Shown here one piece after another: positions 1 to 13,900 of a stretch of DNA of 64,000 bases; position 1 is the first letter of the stretch, and the number at the start of each line of letters is the position of its first letter. The DNA lies in contig NC_059478.1 of NCBI RefSeq assembly GCF_018139145.2, forward strand, positions 20,119,001 to 20,183,000, in the 5' to 3' direction. The translations under genes were made by a program, and so were the position numbers. Under the pieces are notes generated by a model that saw only the letters and a list, made by a program, of their open reading frames with translations, was not told where the DNA came from and made no database searches. This DNA comes from Gymnogyps californianus. Its lineage: Eukaryota; Chordata; Aves; Accipitriformes; Cathartidae.

Positions 1-1842
1 TAATTTGAAACTGGTGGCAAGATTCTTGCATGCTGTTCCGCAGCATGTGTGAGCCCTCGGTTTCTTCTACACCTGTTCTTGCTCAGGTGAAATTGAGAAG
101 GAATCACACCTACCACTGTAACTATTTTAAATTGCTGACAGGTTGGATGTAGTTCCAGGTGTTATGAGATTAACTCTGCTATTTATAACCTAGGTCATAA
201 CCTAGGTTGTAATTACTTTGCTGGAAGTCACTACTGATAACAACTGCATGATTCTTCTCCTAACATTATGCAAATCAGTGGAAAAGAGAAGTTTTATTCT
301 TTCTAATGTATGTGTTCCATGGTTTCAGCATTTTATTTTGGGCTTATTAGCACCTAGTCATGCAAATGATATTGGGTAATCAAGGCAACACTGGTAATGA
401 AGCGATTGGGATCTGAAATATCTGAATGTACCTGGTGCTTTTGAGCATGAAATCTAATTTGTGTATTTGCACAGGGAGAAACAAAAATGCAAAATATACA
501 GTTAACTTCTTGTTTTAACCACGTGCTTGTCTGACATTTTTTACTTTCCTATAGATTGTAGTCTACTGTCATGGTGTGTTATCTCCACCTGAATTTCAGA
601 TGTGGCATTAGAAAACTTTAAAAGAAGTTGTCTTAGGCAAATACTAGATCATATTCAGTCTTGGGAAAGAGTACAAATTCCATTGGGTAACTTTCCATTT
701 ATTTAAACAGGAATTAATATATGGCCAGACAAATACTCTTGTTTGCAAACCTAGATTCACATGGTCTAAGTCACTACAGTCTAAGTCAGGGGTTTTGGGG
801 GTGGTGTTTGTCTTTTGAGTCCATGGTAGTTTTGGACTAACCATTTACTGCTCAGTACAGCTGCCTATAAAGTTCATTAAAATAAAATGAATATGTTTAA
901 GATTTAGTTCCTTAAGATCATAGGAGTGCTTGTATAAATGGTGTTGATGAAAATAAAAAGTAAATAATGGTAAAATGCAAAATTTAAGTGCATGAAAGCA
1001 CATGATTTACCTGGTAATTCAGTCCAAGACTGTTGTGGGTTTCATTCCTATCACCTTCAGCATGTTAAATAACCCCTGTTTTGCATAAAAATTCTCATAT
1101 AACTTGAAACACATGGAAGTCAGCAGCTTGTCATCTTTAAAATAGCATATTATAGGTGTAATAATGGAGTATTCATGATTTGCTTGAAACTCTGGTTGCT
1201 GGTATAAAATAAAATTTAAATTTTGTTTATTATATAAGTTAATCTTGTAGGAAAAATGGTTTTTTTAATTGGCTTATAGCATTTCTTATTTTTAGTAGGT
1301 AGTTGTATGACTGCTTTTTTTTTCTGCTAATGATTAATAACTGTATTTTGGTATACTGTAATTTTGTATACATAAAGCTCAAAATGCTTTTTCTCATAAT
1401 TTCTTTTTGCTGAAGTTCCAGTTCTATCTTGTATAATTAACAATTATACTAGGAAAAATAGTGGTGATCTGAATGAATAGGATAAGAAGAGAATAGACGT
1501 TTCATCTGTATTTCTTTGTTTCCTGAATTTGCATAAAAGCAAAGCACTAAATGATTCCAATTTAAAACTCATGTTCTGTCAATAAAATACTGCTCAGCAT
1601 GTTCACTGTTATGGAAGACATTAGTGTTATTCACTTAACAGTCCCAACTGTGTGTCTGGTGAAATGTTTGATACCGTACGTGACCATTTGACGTTAACAC
1701 GTTGCACTGTTTAAGTTTCCTTAACATACATTTCCAAACAATTGTTTTTGTTGCACTTCCCGAATGAGACAACACGTGATGTCAATTATTAGTCCCCTCT
1801 GCAAGAAAATGACTGATGTGGGGCCATTGTTTTTGCTTCTAG
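1..1842 (+). other. SYDE2: SYDE2 intron upstream of the first visible exon
   Basis: AT-rich with no supportable exon. It holds a repeated CCTAGGT block at about 187-209 and two octamers ATGCAAAT (268-275, 360-367). ORFs here are short and non-conserved in appearance. Confidence 0.6.
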
Positions 1843-1969
1843 GTGGTAGGCCTGTATCGGTTATGTGGCTCAGCAGCGGTTAAGAAAGAGCTTCGAGAGG
1901 CGTTTGAGAGGGACAGCAAGGCTGTTACTCTCTGTGAAAGCCAGTACCCAGATATTAATGTCATAACAG
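1843..1969 (+). CDS. SYDE2: SYDE2 coding exon carrying the RhoGAP arginine finger
   Basis: The acceptor is tttttgcttctag and the donor is G|gtaata, leaving phase 1. It encodes [17 protein letters not shown] to INVITG. The CGG codon at 1858-1860 is the predicted catalytic arginine finger. The preceding exon must end in phase 0 and lies upstream of the window. Confidence 0.93.
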
Positions 1970-4900
1970 GTAATACTTTTACTTGCTTTTCTTTTAATAT
2001 AGAATTGTGCCATGTTCCTAACATACGCTAAAGGTTAGGTGAGAATGAGTGCAGTAACCTTGGGGATGTGTAAATATGAAGCAGCAGTGATTTGGAGGGA
2101 GGAGGGTACGGAAGGAGCCACTTTCAGTAGCTGCTCTACCAGTTAGAGGGCAGTGGAAGTCTGAAAGGAGCCGGGGTTCCCGGAGCCGGTTAAACCTCTG
2201 CTGTTGATTTGTATTGTAGCAGATCTTGAAAAACTTGGCTGTGACCAGGCACATCGGCTGTGCTGGTTGCTCTACAACATGTGATCCAAGGGCCATCTCG
2301 GATCAACCCGTTGTCCTCCCTTTATGCTGGGAGATTGCAGGATTTTTGGAAACAGATTTCCCGTCATCTTGTGCAGGTTAGCTAGAGCTGCAGGGAAAGT
2401 GCCTTCATTTGATCATTGCTGCTTTTAAAACAATTAAATAGTGGCTTTCTCCTGCTCACTGGAGTGGCCCTCTACTTGCTGTCACACAGCAAGCTCCTGG
2501 CAAAGGTGAGAAGGGCTGGGAGTACAGGAACAGGAGGTCTTAGGAAGCCAGTTTGCATCTGCATCGGCTCTTTACATGCCTGTCTTCACAGGAGTTGCAC
2601 TGCACAACTGAAGTAAGTTGTTGAGGTTTTTTTGGTTTGCTTAAAAGTGGAACAGTTTTATAACTATTGATACTTGTTATGTCAGCCAAAGTTGATCTAA
2701 TTTCAGGCATCACCGAGTAAACCTATTGCTCCAGGAAATTAGTTGGGAGCATTCATTTTCTACGTATCCAGGGATGGAAAATGTAACAACAGTAGTCAGG
2801 GTATAAATTTTCTGTGCCAAAGCCTTTTCTGTAACATCCAACATCCAGCTGTATGGGATAGTTCTACCCTCTTTGGTGGTTTATTTCATTTCAGTGTATT
2901 GGGAATGAATTTTGTTCATTACACTTTATAATTATACAAAGTGATATCAGAAGATACTACTCGGTGACATTTACTGGGTTAAATAAACCTTTTGGTTCAG
3001 AATGTGCAGCTAGTCGGTTCGTCTTGCTTGCCTTGGCTGGTGTCCCTGTTGGGTTCAGTGTTGCTCCCAAGTACTGGCGTTCTCAGCAGCAGAAACTTGT
3101 GTTTATGTTTCAGTCTGATGGGATATACCCTTTATAAAGAGGAAGTGAACAGTAAAAGTAAATAGTGTAAAAGATCTTTTAAACTGGATAATTTTGTTCT
3201 CTTTAAAAATTAATAAGAAAAAGTGATTCTAAGATCAAATTGTTCCATGAAATTATTGAAGTCCTGTTTTCTTCCCGATTTTTGTAAATCAATTCAGAAG
3301 GGGGGAAAAAAACCCCTCTGGTGCATTCTGCCAAACAGCAGAAACTGTCTGATATTGACTTGTAAGCAGACAAATGGCAAACTGCTATTTGGCTAATGTA
3401 AACTTTTGGCTAATGTAAAACTTTGTATTTTTTTAAATTTTGGAATAATACAAATGGCATTGCGCTCCCATGCTACAAGTAATCATTACAATAAAACAGT
3501 ATTTGCAGAAATGGTTCAGGAATATCATGGGAAAGGGTATAGGAACTTAATTCTCATCCATACATGGATGAGAATACATGCACCCATACAAAAGAACATT
3601 CCAAAAGCTTTTTGATTTTCCTGAGTACATTGTACACTCAGAACCAACCAGAACTGGTTGAAACCGAAGTCTGAACTGCAGGAGAGCTCAGTACTGATGC
3701 AAAGCCCTGGATGGGCAGTGGCGCAGTCTGACTGATCCTTCCATCACAAGTTTATGTTGCAGTGGTTAAATAGAAAAGTGTACTTCAGTTTTTCAATATA
3801 CATTGCTGCAAGCCTCATTGGTGATGGTGAACTCTTGGTGACTGGGCAGGTCCTGCTGGAGTCTTGGTCCTTTTTTGATTGTACTACTGAAGGATAATTT
3901 TTTGCATCCAGATGTGAGAGTGAAAAGGCTACAGCCTTGGTGTCTGTCTTACAGAAAGATGACTGAGTATGCTTTTGTATGCGTTATATTGCAAGAGTTT
4001 ACTTACGTGCTGCTTTCCTTAGGAAGGAAAAAATAGTTTTAAGAAATGACATTTAAAAAAAAAATTCTTTCTCCTGGTACCCCTGCAGCTGTGCTGTATG
4101 ATTGCCTGTAGTGGCTGCGTTAGTGTTGTGTTGAAAGGACTGAGTGCAGGGAGGGGAAGGGCTGTTTGCACCCATAACTTCCGCTGACCAAAATGCAGCC
4201 CACTCTCTAATTATTGTAAACAGTGTGGTCTGGATTGAAAGGGGAACCTGCAATTTTTGCTGACAGACCTGAGGTACCCACCATGCTTAGTGTTAGGAAT
4301 AAAAGAGCCCACAAACCTTTCTTGCATATGCTTAGGGAGTTGGGTTGAGGGGGAATGTTTCCCCAGACATTTTACTGCTGTATTTGCAATGCTAAGGCTG
4401 ATGCACATGAATCATACTTTTATCAGCCAAAACATGTGTTCCATAAAATATGAATCCTCAGCATAAATCTTGGCTGATTTGAAGAGAAGTGCCGCCTTGT
4501 GTCCTTTTTGAAATTTGAGTAGCACTCCTTTTCAAAAAGATTAGAAAGATGTTTATTTTTGACAGCTCTCCAAAGACTAAAGAATGAACATTTAATGATT
4601 AAATCTTGACTGAGAAATGCTCTTGGGATTGGCACAGGCTTGCACACAATTAAGTGTGCTCGTGGCTCAAACTGGAGCATGCAGCCAATTTTCGGAACTG
4701 ACCAGTAGTCATGTTGGTGCACCGTGTCTGTTTGCATCCACGTGAATTCATATCTCTGCATAAAGCATGCAATACTGTTAACAGTTCAGTGGGTCAGAAA
4801 AATGAGGAATTAATGAAGTGGATGGCAATTTCTGCTCGCTGTCTAAATTTGTTGTGTGTGGTTGTGTCAAGGGGAATGTGCTAGTGGGCTGGCAGCAGCA

Positions 4901-7900
4901 GGAAGCGTAGATTCGTGGAAAAAAATAACAGCAGCCTCTTACAGGGCTAATTTAGCTGAGTGAATAGCAAAAGGATTTAGAAAGGTCAAGGGGCATTCAT
5001 GGCTCCCAAACTATCCTGTAATTCAGGGCTAAACAGGAGAAAGTCCTTTGGCAGGTGGTAGTCCTATGACTGTCTACTAAATGATTATTAATAGACGGCT
5101 GTGAGTGTTTCAACAGTATAAGCTGATTTGGTTATGACATACCATTTCCTACTGTAAGCTGATTCTGATTTCAGCCTTCCCCTCCAAAAAAGCACAGCTG
5201 AAACAAAGATCCTGATAAAAGTCAGCATCTCTTGCAAGTGTTTTGCTTACGGAAAAAGGAAAATATCCCAAACCGTGTTGTACAGCACCAGCCTCTGCCA
5301 CATTTGTCTCACAGATATTTTAACCAGCTAATCCATGTGTGGAACATGGGCTGGGGAAGAAATAAAATTTGGTGGGGAGGGAGGAATATGAATAAGTTAT
5401 TCATATAAAATGAATAACAAACTTGAAAAACAAAAACTAGCCACTTAAGTGGAGCAGTAACAGAAGTGGCATATTGTTTTTAAAACAAACAAAAAACACT
5501 GAACCACCAGAGGGAATATGTTTTCAGGGAAATATGTGGGTGGTTGTTCACATATTTTATAGTCCTGATGGGGTATTCTCATTTTAAGCACAGAGTGAGC
5601 TGTTAGATGCTGTGTGGTGGTCTGCAGAGACAGAAGGTTTGCCTGGCTGCCTCATGCCTTATGCTGCGGAGAGAGATGGTCTGGCAGCTCCAGGGGGTGA
5701 CACTGCTTCAGTTAGCGCTGCTTGTGCAACATGGCTTCAATAGCTGCATTACTGCTAGGTGCAGTATTCGTTTTAAAATAAAAATATTTATACGGGTGGA
5801 AGCCAACTTTTACTTGCATTCTGCATGTGAACATGGCTATGAAGGGGAAAATGCTAACTTTCGTTCCCTTTATTTTTTTAGAAACAACCTCATAACAAAG
5901 CCCACTGCTATACAGTTCAGTTTACAGCTAGGTTACAAAGGTTGAGTTTATAAAAAACATTGCTTTCTTAAATAGCACAGTGTGATGATATTTGCTGTGA
6001 TTTGGGATTTTACAAGGCTATGAGGAGTGCATACTAAAAAATCTTCTACCTTTCCAGCTTTGCCTTTTTGGAGGACAGGCTGCTTTGGTAATTACAGTAC
6101 CCGCTTTCAAAAAGTTGTGGTTTTTTTTTTTTTTTAATCCACCATTTCTTCTTGACAAGGTATTTAAATTCAGTTGTGATCTAGCTAAAATGGGTAGATA
6201 TTTGTGGCACAGAATGCATTTTTTAAGGAAAATAAAAGCTGCTGGGAGGCAGGCTTGTTTCTTTCAAAGTGTTCTGTGTGAGTTGTACTGGATATGTTGC
6301 TCCTGGATAGCATCCTGCTGTGTCCTTTCCAGGGGGCTCCTGTTAGAAGTCTTAATGTTTTGGGTTTTTAATTACTATTCTTACAATCACTGAAACCCCA
6401 CTCAAACTGAAGTATCAGCCAGCCTCTAAAGCCAGCTTACAAGAATGCAAATGCTCAATTCCTTTTTGTTTGTTTGCTTCTGTGGAAGGAATAGGGGTTA
6501 ATGAGGCGCTTGCCTGGTTGTTGCATCCCCTAGAAACAGCCTCTCCTCCAGCATGTCCCCAGCTGCTGAAACGGTGCAGTATGCCTCTGCAACTGGGAGG
6601 GCTCAGTGCCTGGGTATTTTAGCCAGTGTCTGCTGTGGATGTGAATTATGTTTGTCACAGCAGAAGCGAGTGGTGTGCTGGGGGGTACAGAGTACCCAGA
6701 GGCAGAGGGGAGTTGGTGTTTCCCTCTTGAGGACATCTGTTTGGTTTGTGCTTTGGTAGGTGAGAAAACGCTGTGTGCTTCACCAAACGTGCCACTGGCA
6801 CTGGGATGTTTGCTGCTAATTTTACAGCTGAAAATAAACTGAACAAAAAAATCAACTGCTGGTTGTATATAAAGGAGGAGGTGTCATCAAGCTGAAGACT
6901 TTGGTGTTTGTATGAGCTCCTTTCCTTGGATAGGAGGTGGACTGCTAAGAGCCCTTTCCTTGCCTCTCCCTCGCCCCAATCAGGAGGGGGACCTGGAGAG
7001 ATGCTCACCCTGCGCCAGGCGTACCCACTCCTGCGCGCGCAGCAGCCCCTGCACGCACCCCTCTTCTCTGGAGGCAGTGCACCTTCCTGCCCTGGTTTCG
7101 CTCCTTAGTTTGTGATGAGCTGCCTTGTGTGGGCTTGGAGAAGGTGCCGGGACCGCGGGGACAGGGGTGCTGGTGCCCCTGGCCTCGTGGGGACGTTGCA
7201 GAGATACCTCCTGCCTCTTAGCTGACCCTGTGGGGAGCCCTCATGTACCCATGGTTCAGTGTGCCCTTTTGCTGTCGTCCTCCCATCCCTCGCTCCCGAG
7301 TGGAAGGTTTGTCACTGGCACAGAGGATTTTCTCATGGGACGGGTGAAGCTGGTGTGCCTTAGTGCTCCCAAAAATCGCTGGAAAGTGTATCTGCAGCTT
7401 GTTAAAGGCAGCTGTTCTTGTGTCTCTTGTGAAGGCGTCCTAAAGGATTATCTGCGAGAGCTACCCTCTCCCCTGATAACCAAGCAGCTCTACGAAGCAG
7501 TGTTGGATGCCATGGTGAAAAATCCCTTGAAAATGACAGCAAGCGGTTGCGAGAATGACCTGAGTGACTCTGAGCACACAGCAGCCCTTCTGGATTGCCT
7601 GCCAGATGTTGAGAAGGTGAGCAGTGTTTGCAGGTTCAAGTAAATTGCATGCTTCAGAAAATAAAAGAACATTTTCACACTGGATATAAAATGTGTCAAA
7701 ATGTGTACAGCTGTTTCCTGACTTAATGGTCCACTTGGATTTTTGATGCTCCACATCTTTGAAAATACTTTCATGCTGTGATTAATTGGAGGGTCTGCAT
7801 TGCTGGATGTATTCTAGTTTGCATTTTATATTTTCTCTGTAAAACTGAAGGAAAAGCTATGATTGCTACTTTTACGTGGTTAGATCAAAGGTTATTCCCA

Positions 7901-10900
7901 TGTGGTGTCCTGCTCCATTTCTGTGGAGCTCTCTGATCTGTATGTCGTAATTATGTGGGCAAATGCATTCCTCTTTCCTAAGCATGTGCAATAAAGCCTT
8001 CGCTTCCCATACTGTGCAGTGTGTGCCATTACCTGCCAAATTCACCTCTGTAGAAAACCACAGTTAGCCCATGGGAGAGAGTGAGTGGCCTGCACAGTAT
8101 CTGGAAGTTACCTGGAAGCTTGTTCTGATGCCGAGGTCATATTGAAGGTTTCTTTGTTTTCTGATATACCTGGATCATCCGTACTGCTTCTGCAGCTTCT
8201 CTCCCCTCCCTGATGTCCCCTTTCCACTGTAAGAAAACTCATCCATATAAAACTGAGATCAGGTAAGAAACAAGCTGAATTTTACCAGAAAGTCTGTCTT
8301 AACTAGTCTGCTCTCTGATAATCTAATACAGCTTTTCTAATTCAGCACTTAGATGTTCCATTGATGGGTGTTGGTGGAAAAACCATAGCTATCAGCCTTG
8401 GCCTTATCCCTCTAGAGCAGCGACGTTAGGATGTCACCACCACCTTCGTCTAGTGTTTTGTTTCCTGAGCAGTATTTTGTTCTTTTAGGCTACTCTGAAG
8501 ATGCTGTTGGATCACCTGAAACTGGTGGCTTCTTACCATGAAGTAAATAAGATGACGTGTCAGAATTTAGCTGTATGTTTTGGGCCCGTGTTGCTGAGCC
8601 AGAGGCAGGAGACCACCAACCATAACAACAGAGTCTTCACAGACTCAGAAGAGCTTGCTAGTGCCCTGGACTTCAAAAAACACATAGAGGTTCTTCACTA
8701 TTTACTCCAGCTGTGGCCAGGTACTGTTTCATGAATCTGATCAAGGGAAAATGTCAAACCATTGCTGTATGTTTTTACTGTGTGACAGAGTACGTTAATT
8801 CACAGGATGACTGAGCAGCATCAGAATTCTTAAAACACAAGGTACTATGGCATCACGTAATAATATACAGAAATCATGACAATTTTATAATCTGTTCTTT
8901 GTATTCAGTCACTTTGTTTAATGGGAAGTTTGTTGTTTTAATTGCTTTGTTACCAGATGGCAGAGTTTGAGTATAATGTAAGAAGTGGCAGAGTGCTTTA
9001 TGTGAGTAAAGACACTAGAAAAAACAAACCCAGTGACAGTAAGGTTTCCACATCTGAATTAGCGGGTTTTGGGATGGTGGGGTGTTTTGTTGTTGGGTTT
9101 TCTTTTTTTCTTTTTTTTTTCTTCTGCTCTCCTGCTTTGACTATTCAGGATTATCTGTGTATGGAATTCATTAGATGTTTGGTCTCTGAGATACCCAAAG
9201 GGTTACTTTGTCAAATTACAAGGGCAGAAATAGAGTTGGGAACATCCTTACAGTAAGAGCTGTGCAACTTCTAGTTGTTTTTGCAGAGCTTTGCGTAAGG
9301 AAAAATGTTTTTAAAACACAAAAAAACCCCCAAACCAAAACATCCTAAGTGCCTTTTAGCTCCCACTTCCAAACTTAAGAGGTCATATGCTTTTGCACAA
9401 TTTGGGGTCAATTCTCAATAAGAAGGGAGGTGAAATTCTAATCTTCCTAATAAACTACCAAAGTAGACATGAAGGTAACTATTTCTGCTAAGATCTGCCT
9501 TTCAAATGGGAAATGATTGCACAGTGTTCACGTTTCCCCTGGCATTCAGAGAGGCATAAGCCAGTGGAAATAGCCAGGATGACATCTGGCGCCCTGGGTT
9601 TCAGCCTGTGGTGAATTCCTGTGCCTTGCTGCTGCTGAACCGCAGCCTTCTCTTGCACAAGTACTGCCCGAAGTCAGGAGCGGACAAAGGTATTGCAGCT
9701 TTTCAGTGAAACAGGGAGAGTCTGAGCGTAATACTGTGAAACAACTTAACATTGGATCTGATGAGTTTAGTTTTGTTTTCGGATGGTCTTTGGCCAAGCA
9801 GTTGTTGAAAGCTACCTAACCATGCAGAAGATGGGTCCGTTGTGCTGTGCTGTAGTATCTTCCTTTTTCACAGTGGTCTGGCTAACAGTGTGGAGAACTG
9901 ATCTGTTTGTTAACTTGAATAATTTAATATCTACTTCTCAAATTTGTGCAGTGTAAACTCTTTAATTCTCAAGGCTAAGAGAAGATTCAGCTCATCTAAA
10001 TAGCTTCTTAATTGTTCCCTTTTAGAACACAATAATTGCTCTTGGGAAACTGCTGAATTTCTGCACCAATTGAAACATGAAATGGAATTACAGTTAATCT
10101 AAATGAATAATATGTCTGATTTGGTTTGTTTTTAAATTTACTTTATTTTTATTTGAAGGTCTGCTTTTTATGGGAGACTTGGGGTCACCTGGGAAATGTG
10201 GAGGGTCATGAAGGGCCTGACTTGGCAATACTGAATTACAGATGCTGTGGCTGCATTTGAGCCAGCCAGGTGGACTCTGCTGCTCTGTGTTCAGGATACA
10301 AAATATTCCCCAACTCATTTAAGGAGTGTTTGGGAAAAGGCTTTTCCCCCCCCCCCCCCCCCCTCTTTTTTTTCCCTGTCATCTCCCCCCATTGTAAACA
10401 TTATAAAGAGAAATTGCTGTTCCTAGCTAGGTGGTTCTTGAAGCATTTTATTCTGGAGAGCCCAGGAAGGGCTCCTGACATGTAAGCATGGGTTGGCAAA
10501 GACCTATGTCTGGCAGATTCTATACAATAAGTAAAAAAAAAAAAAACAAACAGTGTCTGGATTTGTTGTCTATTCCTAGACATGAGGTATAAATGAATGT
10601 GTGCTAGCAGACAAAGTGCAGGATAGGCACATGAATGTGTAGTCTTTGTCTTAGTAGTTCATAATCAAACTATGTAAGATGTATGATCTTGCTGTTAATT
10701 AAAGGGGTTTTTTTGATTACAAAAAACGTATAGGCATCTACACTGTATTGTTATTACGCAGGTCATCTTAAACAGTCTCTGCTCTACTTAGCCAGTAACA
10801 CTTAAGTTTTTATCTAGAAATTTATTTTAAATTCATAAGGTGGTTTTTTGGGGGGTCTTTTTTGCTTTGTTTTTTATTTTAATTATGAGAGAAAGAGTTT

Positions 10901-13900
10901 TCGGGGAAGGTTTAATCCTTTCTTGGGTAAGAATATGAAGTGTCAGGACAAGTGAAGCAAATGCAAAAGAAGAGAGTTGACGGTAAGCTCACTTGACCAG
11001 CACAGCGTAATTGCCAGGTTTGTGAATAGCCCACTGAGGTCTTTCAAGTGCTCGAACGTTTCTTGTGGTATATCAGATACTGATTAGTATAAAGAATATT
11101 CTGGGTGAGACAGTGATTTCAGCCATCATGGGCTACTTCTTCATTCCTCTTACAACAGTTTCCACCCGGGGAGTATCGCTAGGCTCCTTCCTACTGCCAC
11201 AAACTTTGCTGGCAAGAGCCGCTGTGAATCGGGGTGTGTTGCTGCTGTGTGGGCTGTAGCGGTCAGTGAGCCCCTGCGCCTTGCCTTTATCTCTTAGCAA
11301 TGGGAAAGATGAGTTTGGAAGAAAAGTCAATGCAGACTACTAATGTACTGGAGGGGAAAAAAACCCCAACAAGTATAGTCTTAGTTGTGTTGTCTAATTT
11401 TTCCCCCCCTGTAAGTCTGATTTATAATAGTTTGCTTGCATTAGACATACATTGCTGGCCACTCTGCCCTGATTTTCAGCTAAGTGGGTGAGTTCCTTTG
11501 CAGCGGCTCAGGCGCAGGCGCTGAAAGGATGTCACTAGCTGGGCAGCTTGAAGAGCTGCTTGTGGACGATGTAAATGGCAGTGCTTTTTACATTTTTTTC
11601 ATACTCTGCTGACTTGATAGTGGCTGTGCCCCAGAGTGGCCTCCAGTGACAGCTGACCCTGCAGCTATAGCAAGTACACGCTCACCACGCTCTGGGTCAA
11701 CACTGCCAGGAGGCTGCCGGCTGTTGGCTCTGCTCGCTACAGCCTCATGGAAACCTTCTCTGCCTGAAGATAAGAGCAAGAGGAGAGTTAGTTTGACATG
11801 TGGTGCAGCTTCATGATGGGCTTGAGGCAACTGAGGACACTTCTGCTCCCTTGTCAGCTGCAGCTGGGCAGCCCCAAAGCTGCTGACCACCAAAAATGAA
11901 AAGAAGCTTTCAGTCAGGTCAGTGAGCCCGCGCAGGAGAGATGGGAAACATGGGTGGAGGAAGAGGGAGACCAAGAGCTGTTTGGGCAGCAAATGCTGTG
12001 CAGGAGCTCATCATGAAACCCTGGGGATGGCTTATGGCATGGCTGCTGTGGGAAACAAAAGTGCAAAGATGTAGCTCTGTCCGTAGGAGCGTGCATTGCT
12101 GTAAAGGGGGCAGGAGTAGGATAAGTAGTAGAGTTTTTCCCTCACCTTGAAGAGAAAGTGGAACACTATCCCTTGGCTTGCAATAAGTGTGCAGGACATT
12201 GTGCTAAAAGGGAGGTAAAACACGAATGCAGAGACCTGAGCAGGCAACACCATACAGTGTAAACAGAACAGTTGGACCCAACGGAATGATCGCAGTCTGG
12301 TCCCTTGCATTTAATCTTCTGTAGATTGAGACAGCTTGATAATCAACATGTTGTGCAATACTTCAATTTCCGTATTTTTCCAACCGAAAACAAATAGTCC
12401 TTGTTCGGTTAGACCATGTAATACTGGCAAGTTATTGTTAACCCATGGCCCTTCGTCTTAATGGAGCATAGTCTAAACAGAAGGGCTTTTGTTATAGTAA
12501 GGGGGGGGGGGAAGCAGTGATAGTTATTGCATGTTACTGTGCAAGACGTAAAGTAAGACTAAAATCCCCTGGAGAGACCTGTAATGCGGACCCAGGAAGA
12601 GAAGCATTGAGCGCATCTTGGGACAGAGCCTTTGTGCTTGTGTGTGAGGAGTCTAACAAGGAGTGGGTGAGATTGTGAACTGCATGGGTTTGTGCGCGCC
12701 GCGTTTTCAATGGTGAATGGGAATAGAAAGTCTCTGCTGCTAATTACAAGAGGTAATGGTCTGTATAAAACCAAAAGAAGTTTTGCAGCTCAGACGCTTA
12801 ATAGGCACAGGTCAGTAAAAATATTTGTGCTGTTTACCGTAGGAAGCCTGTAACAGTGGAGGAGACTTAGTAACTTAAGCTGTATAATCATGAGCTCAGG
12901 TAACATTGCCATCAAACCTGTTTGAGTGTATGTCTGACATGGGGTTGTGGCTGCTTAGAAAAATTAATGCAAATGAGCTTCTTTAATAGCGCAGAACACT
13001 AGGGCGAAAGAGAAGCACAAGAGTTCAACTCTTGGTGTGTCTTCAGCTTCTCTAGGTGTTTCTCAGCGGTGGTATTTTTGTTGTGTTTTAACATCTTTTG
13101 CTGTGCCTGCTTTCTGTTACTCCTGTAGCCTGGACGAAGTGTGTGAGCTGAGCTGTTTGCTTTTCTTTGACCCAGAGTCGGATGGTGGTTAACTCACACA
13201 GTGAATTTAATCAGTGCTCTGGGAGTTTCTACTTCTAGATAGGCTTCTCTGTTGCAGTTTGAATCTGGCATGAATCTTCAAAACTGAGCTTTTACAGTAG
13301 TTTTTCTAATTATTTTATATCAAACAGTGGCAGAAAACGTAATAGTGGAATGTGTTGGCTGTAAGCTTGCATGTATTCATGCATGCTGTTAGCGTGTGAC
13401 ATTGAGGGAGGACAGTGGGCATCTGTCGTGGGCTTTTCTTGTTGCAGCATGGATTCAGTCCTGACTCGTTTAACTTCTCCTCTCTTCTAGTACATCACTC
13501 GCCGGCCAAAGAACCAGCACATCTGAATGCACTTCCTGAGCACCCATCCTCCCTGAATTACCTGAGACCCAAGAGGCAGAGACCTCAGATGCTGAATCTG
13601 AGCGGTACTGAGATGTCTGGGGTACTCAGACCAAAGCCAGCAGGTCTAGACAGCCCGTCGAGCAACCGCTATGCTGGAGACTGGAGTAGTTGTGGGGAGA
13701 ACTACTTAAACCCAAAAGACTGCCTGAGTGAAGCAGACTATGATGATGTCCCTTCAGAAGATACGGAGAGCGGGGATGACAGCAGCAAAGCCGAGGAGTC
13801 GGATGCCCCGGTAAGACACCCGCACCCCATCCCCAGAGAGCACACATTTCAGAGCTATTTGACAATGCAAGCAATAGACTCTGCAGCGGATCACAGAGCA

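Noticed and set aside
7125..7643. 172-codon open frame reaching into the SYDE2 exon
   Set aside because: Only the part after 7435 matches SYDE2; the upstream part is intron read-through with a normal acceptor between.
7617..7643. Reading of SYDE2 past 7616 to a stop codon
   Set aside because: A consensus gtgagc donor ends the exon and the next exon at 8489 continues the RhoGAP domain in phase.
11588..11992. 134-codon minus-strand open frame in a SYDE2 intron
   Set aside because: No recognisable motif, no splice partners, low-complexity composition.
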